Shown: positions 6,315-7,836 of the stretch, piece after piece
Numbering within the stretch: position 1 is the stretch's first letter
Layout of the letters: each line of letters begins with the position of its first letter
NCBI GenBank assembly: GCA_947461985.1
Contig: CANHNT010000085.1
Location: 1-7,836 of the forward strand
Length of the DNA stretch: 7,836 bases
Origin: Bacteroidota bacterium
GTDB lineage: Bacteria > Bacteroidota > Bacteroidia > Chitinophagales > Chitinophagaceae
Reading direction: 5' to 3'
Made by a program: the position numbers and the translations under genes
Notes under the pieces: model-generated
The model's database searches: none
What the model saw: the letters and a program-made list of their open reading frames with translations, nothing else
Told to the model about the DNA's origin: nothing

Positions 6315-6329
6315 GGCAATATTTAAATT

Positions 6330-6641
6330 ATGGAACGAATAGAAAAACTAAAAAGCATGTTGTTGCAATCGCCTGAGGATTGCTTTGTGTATCATGCTTT
6401 AGGATTAGAATATGTGAAGTTGAATGACTTAGAAAACGCATTGGATTATTTTAATCAAGTGATTTTTCTTGATGAATCTTATGTGGGCACTTATTATCAT
6501 TTAGCTAAAACATTAGAAAAATTAAATGAAATAGAAGAAGCCATTACCATTTACGAAAAAGGGATTGAAATTGCAAAATTGCTCAAAGACAATCATGCTC
6601 GAAATGAATTACAAATGGCCTTGGATGATATTATAGAGTAA
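6330..6641 (+). CDS. Small tetratricopeptide repeat protein
   Basis: This 103-residue protein has no signal peptide or membrane segment, so it is probably cytoplasmic. It contains two TPR units. The first (about 18-51) has the consensus Gly25, Tyr28, Ala37 and Phe41; the second (about 52-85) has Ala59, Leu62, Ala71 and Tyr75. A short N-terminal helix and a C-terminal capping helix (86-103) complete it. TPR arrays bind peptides or partner proteins, and no partner can be read from the sequence. It lies 27 bases before tilS in the same frame with no terminator between, so the two are probably co-transcribed. Any link to lysidine synthesis is inference from position only. Confidence 0.88.
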   Translation: MERIEKLKSMLLQSPEDCFVYHALGLEYVKLNDLENALDYFNQVIFLDESYVGTYYHLAKTLEKLNEIEEAITIYEKGIEIAKLLKDNHARNELQMALDDIIE

Positions 6642-6654
6642 AAACAGTTAGTAG

Positions 6655-6661
6655 AAAGGGG
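6655..6661 (+). promoter_or_regulatory. Shine-Dalgarno-like site before tilS
   Basis: AAAGGGG lies seven bases upstream of the tilS ATG and is the only purine block with several G residues placed at ribosome-binding distance among the starts in this window. Bacteroidota usually depend little on such sites, so its role is uncertain. Confidence 0.3.
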
Positions 6662-6668
6662 TAAGAAA

Positions 6669-7836
6669 ATGCAGCTAGAAAATTTAAACAAATCCAAAAA
6701 ATATTTATTGGCAGTGAGTGGTGGCATCGATTCGATGGTGATGGCAGATTTGTTTTTAAAACAGCAGTTGATGTTTGCTGTCGCTCATTGCAATTTTCAA
6801 TTAAGGGAAGAGGACTCAAATTTAGATGAACAATTGGTAACCGATTGGTGTGTTAAAAATAATATTGAATGCCTGGTCAATCGAACAAATACAATTGATT
6901 ATTGTGCACAGCATAAATGCTCAATTCAAGTAGGCGCAAGAGCGATTAGGTACGCTTTTTTTGAAGAAATTTGTGTGCGTAAAAATATTGATTTTATTGT
7001 TACAGCACATCATCAAGATGATACTATTGAAACGGTGTTGTTTCAATTTTTTAGAGGTACAGGCATTCAAGGTTTAACAGGAATTCCTTCAAAAAACCAA
7101 AAAATTATTCGTCCTTTATTGCCATTTACTAAACAACAAATTGAAGCCTATGCAATGCAATTTCAAATACAATTTAGAGACGATAAAAGCAATTTAAAAC
7201 AAGCGTACACACGGAATAAATTGCGATTAAAAATCATTCCTCAATTGGAAGAAATGTTCCCTGCTTTCAAAAATAATATTGCGAATAATATTCATCGAAT
7301 GAATGAAGTGAACGAAATTTATTCACAACAAATCAATCAATACAAAAAGAAATTAATAGAGCAACGAGGAAAGGATTATTATATTCCAATTTTGAAATTA
7401 AAAACCGTTTCGCCTCTTGCAACTATATTGTTTGAATTGATAAAAGGATTTCATTTTTCCTATGAACAAACATTGCAAGTGATGCAATTATTGGAGCGAC
7501 AAACAGGAAGTTTGGTAGAGTCGCAATCGCATCAAATAATAAAAAACAGAAATTTTTTGATCATCACCGAAAAAAATGCAACAGAATCAGAAATGATTTT
7601 AATTGAAGAAAACGAAACTAAAATTGAAATTCAAGATTTTGAACTGAAATTAAAATCAATCACAAAAGATCAATTTGAAATTAATAAGGAGTTGAAATAT
7701 TGTGCTGTTGATTCCACGTTGCTTGAGTTCCCTTTAATTCTTCGAAAATGGAAACAAGGCGATTATCTCTATCCGTTTGGAATGACGAAAAAGAAAAAAG
7801 TTTCTAAAGTGTTGATTGATGCAAAAATTCCGTTGC
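6669..7836 (+). CDS. tilS: tRNA(Ile)-lysidine synthase TilS (3' end beyond window)
   Basis: TilS uses ATP and lysine to convert C34 of the CAU-anticodon tRNA-Ile to lysidine, switching it from methionine to isoleucine identity so that it reads AUA. The 389 visible residues show the PP-loop SGGIDS at 17-22, HCNFQLREEDSNLDEQ at 40-55, GARAIRYAFFEE at 89-100, TAHHQDD at 112-118, FFRGTGIQGLTGIP at 127-140, RPLLPF at 148-153, RDDKSNLKQAYTRNKLR at 170-186, and the C-terminal tRNA-binding motif around WKQGDYLYPFGM and KKKKVSKVLIDAKIP (361-388). About 50 residues are probably missing past the window end. The ATG at 6669-6671 is well placed: the motif begins at residue 17, and a TAA (the stop of the TPR gene) lies in frame upstream. 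AAAGGGG, 7-8 bases before the start, is a rare Shine-Dalgarno-like site in this window. Its reading frame is intact. Confidence 0.95.
   Translation, partial: MQLENLNKSKKYLLAVSGGIDSMVMADLFLKQQLMFAVAHCNFQLREEDSNLDEQLVTDWCVKNNIECLVNRTNTIDYCAQHKCSIQVGARAIRYAFFEEICVRKNIDFIVTAHHQDDTIETVLFQFFRGTGIQGLTGIPSKNQKIIRPLLPFTKQQIEAYAMQFQIQFRDDKSNLKQAYTRNKLRLKIIPQLEEMFPAFKNNIANNIHRMNEVNEIYSQQINQYKKKLIEQRGKDYYIPILKLKTVSPLATILFELIKGFHFSYEQTLQVMQLLERQTGSLVESQSHQIIKNRNFLIITEKNATESEMILIEENETKIEIQDFELKLKSITKDQFEINKELKYCAVDSTLLEFPLILRKWKQGDYLYPFGMTKKKKVSKVLIDAKIPL

Noticed and set aside
6631..6819. Minus-strand reading frame over the tilS start
   Set aside because: It lies opposite the tilS PP-loop coding sequence, which is clearly the real gene.

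Overview
The window reads as ordinary housekeeping chromosome from an AT-rich member of the Bacteroidota, possibly Chitinophagia or Sphingobacteriia. The evidence is the Bacteroidota form of YebC, a lipocalin-like lipoprotein of a type common in that phylum, weak or absent Shine-Dalgarno sites with A-rich leaders, and the phylum-specific -7 promoter motif TAnnTTTG in front of the transcription units. I see no insertion sequence, prophage, CRISPR array, tRNA or rRNA.

Layout: positions 2-67 hold the last codons of an unidentified plus-strand gene. A block of minus-strand genes fills 181-5717. Read in their own direction they are yebC (5717-5007, followed by a clear hairpin terminator), recN (4889-3234, GTG start), and an apparent operon of cca (3077-1662), an uncharacterised pRiA4b ORF-3-like gene (1635-1081) and miaA (1071-181, TTG start). 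A 114-base divergent promoter region (5718-5831) separates this block from plus-strand genes: a small lipoprotein (5832-6245) with its own terminator, a two-repeat TPR protein (6330-6641) and tilS (6669 onward, cut by the window end).

Functionally the window is rich in tRNA maturation. Cca finishes the tRNA 3' end, MiaA isopentenylates A37 of tRNAs reading codons that start with U, and TilS makes lysidine at C34 of the AUA-reading tRNA-Ile. YebC is a translation-related or regulatory protein and RecN is an SMC-like DNA repair ATPase. The least understood conserved gene is the pRiA4b ORF-3-like one between cca and miaA, with its strongly acidic tail. It is the best candidate for new biology here, but the sequence gives no mechanism. 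I found no convincing previously undescribed multi-gene system.
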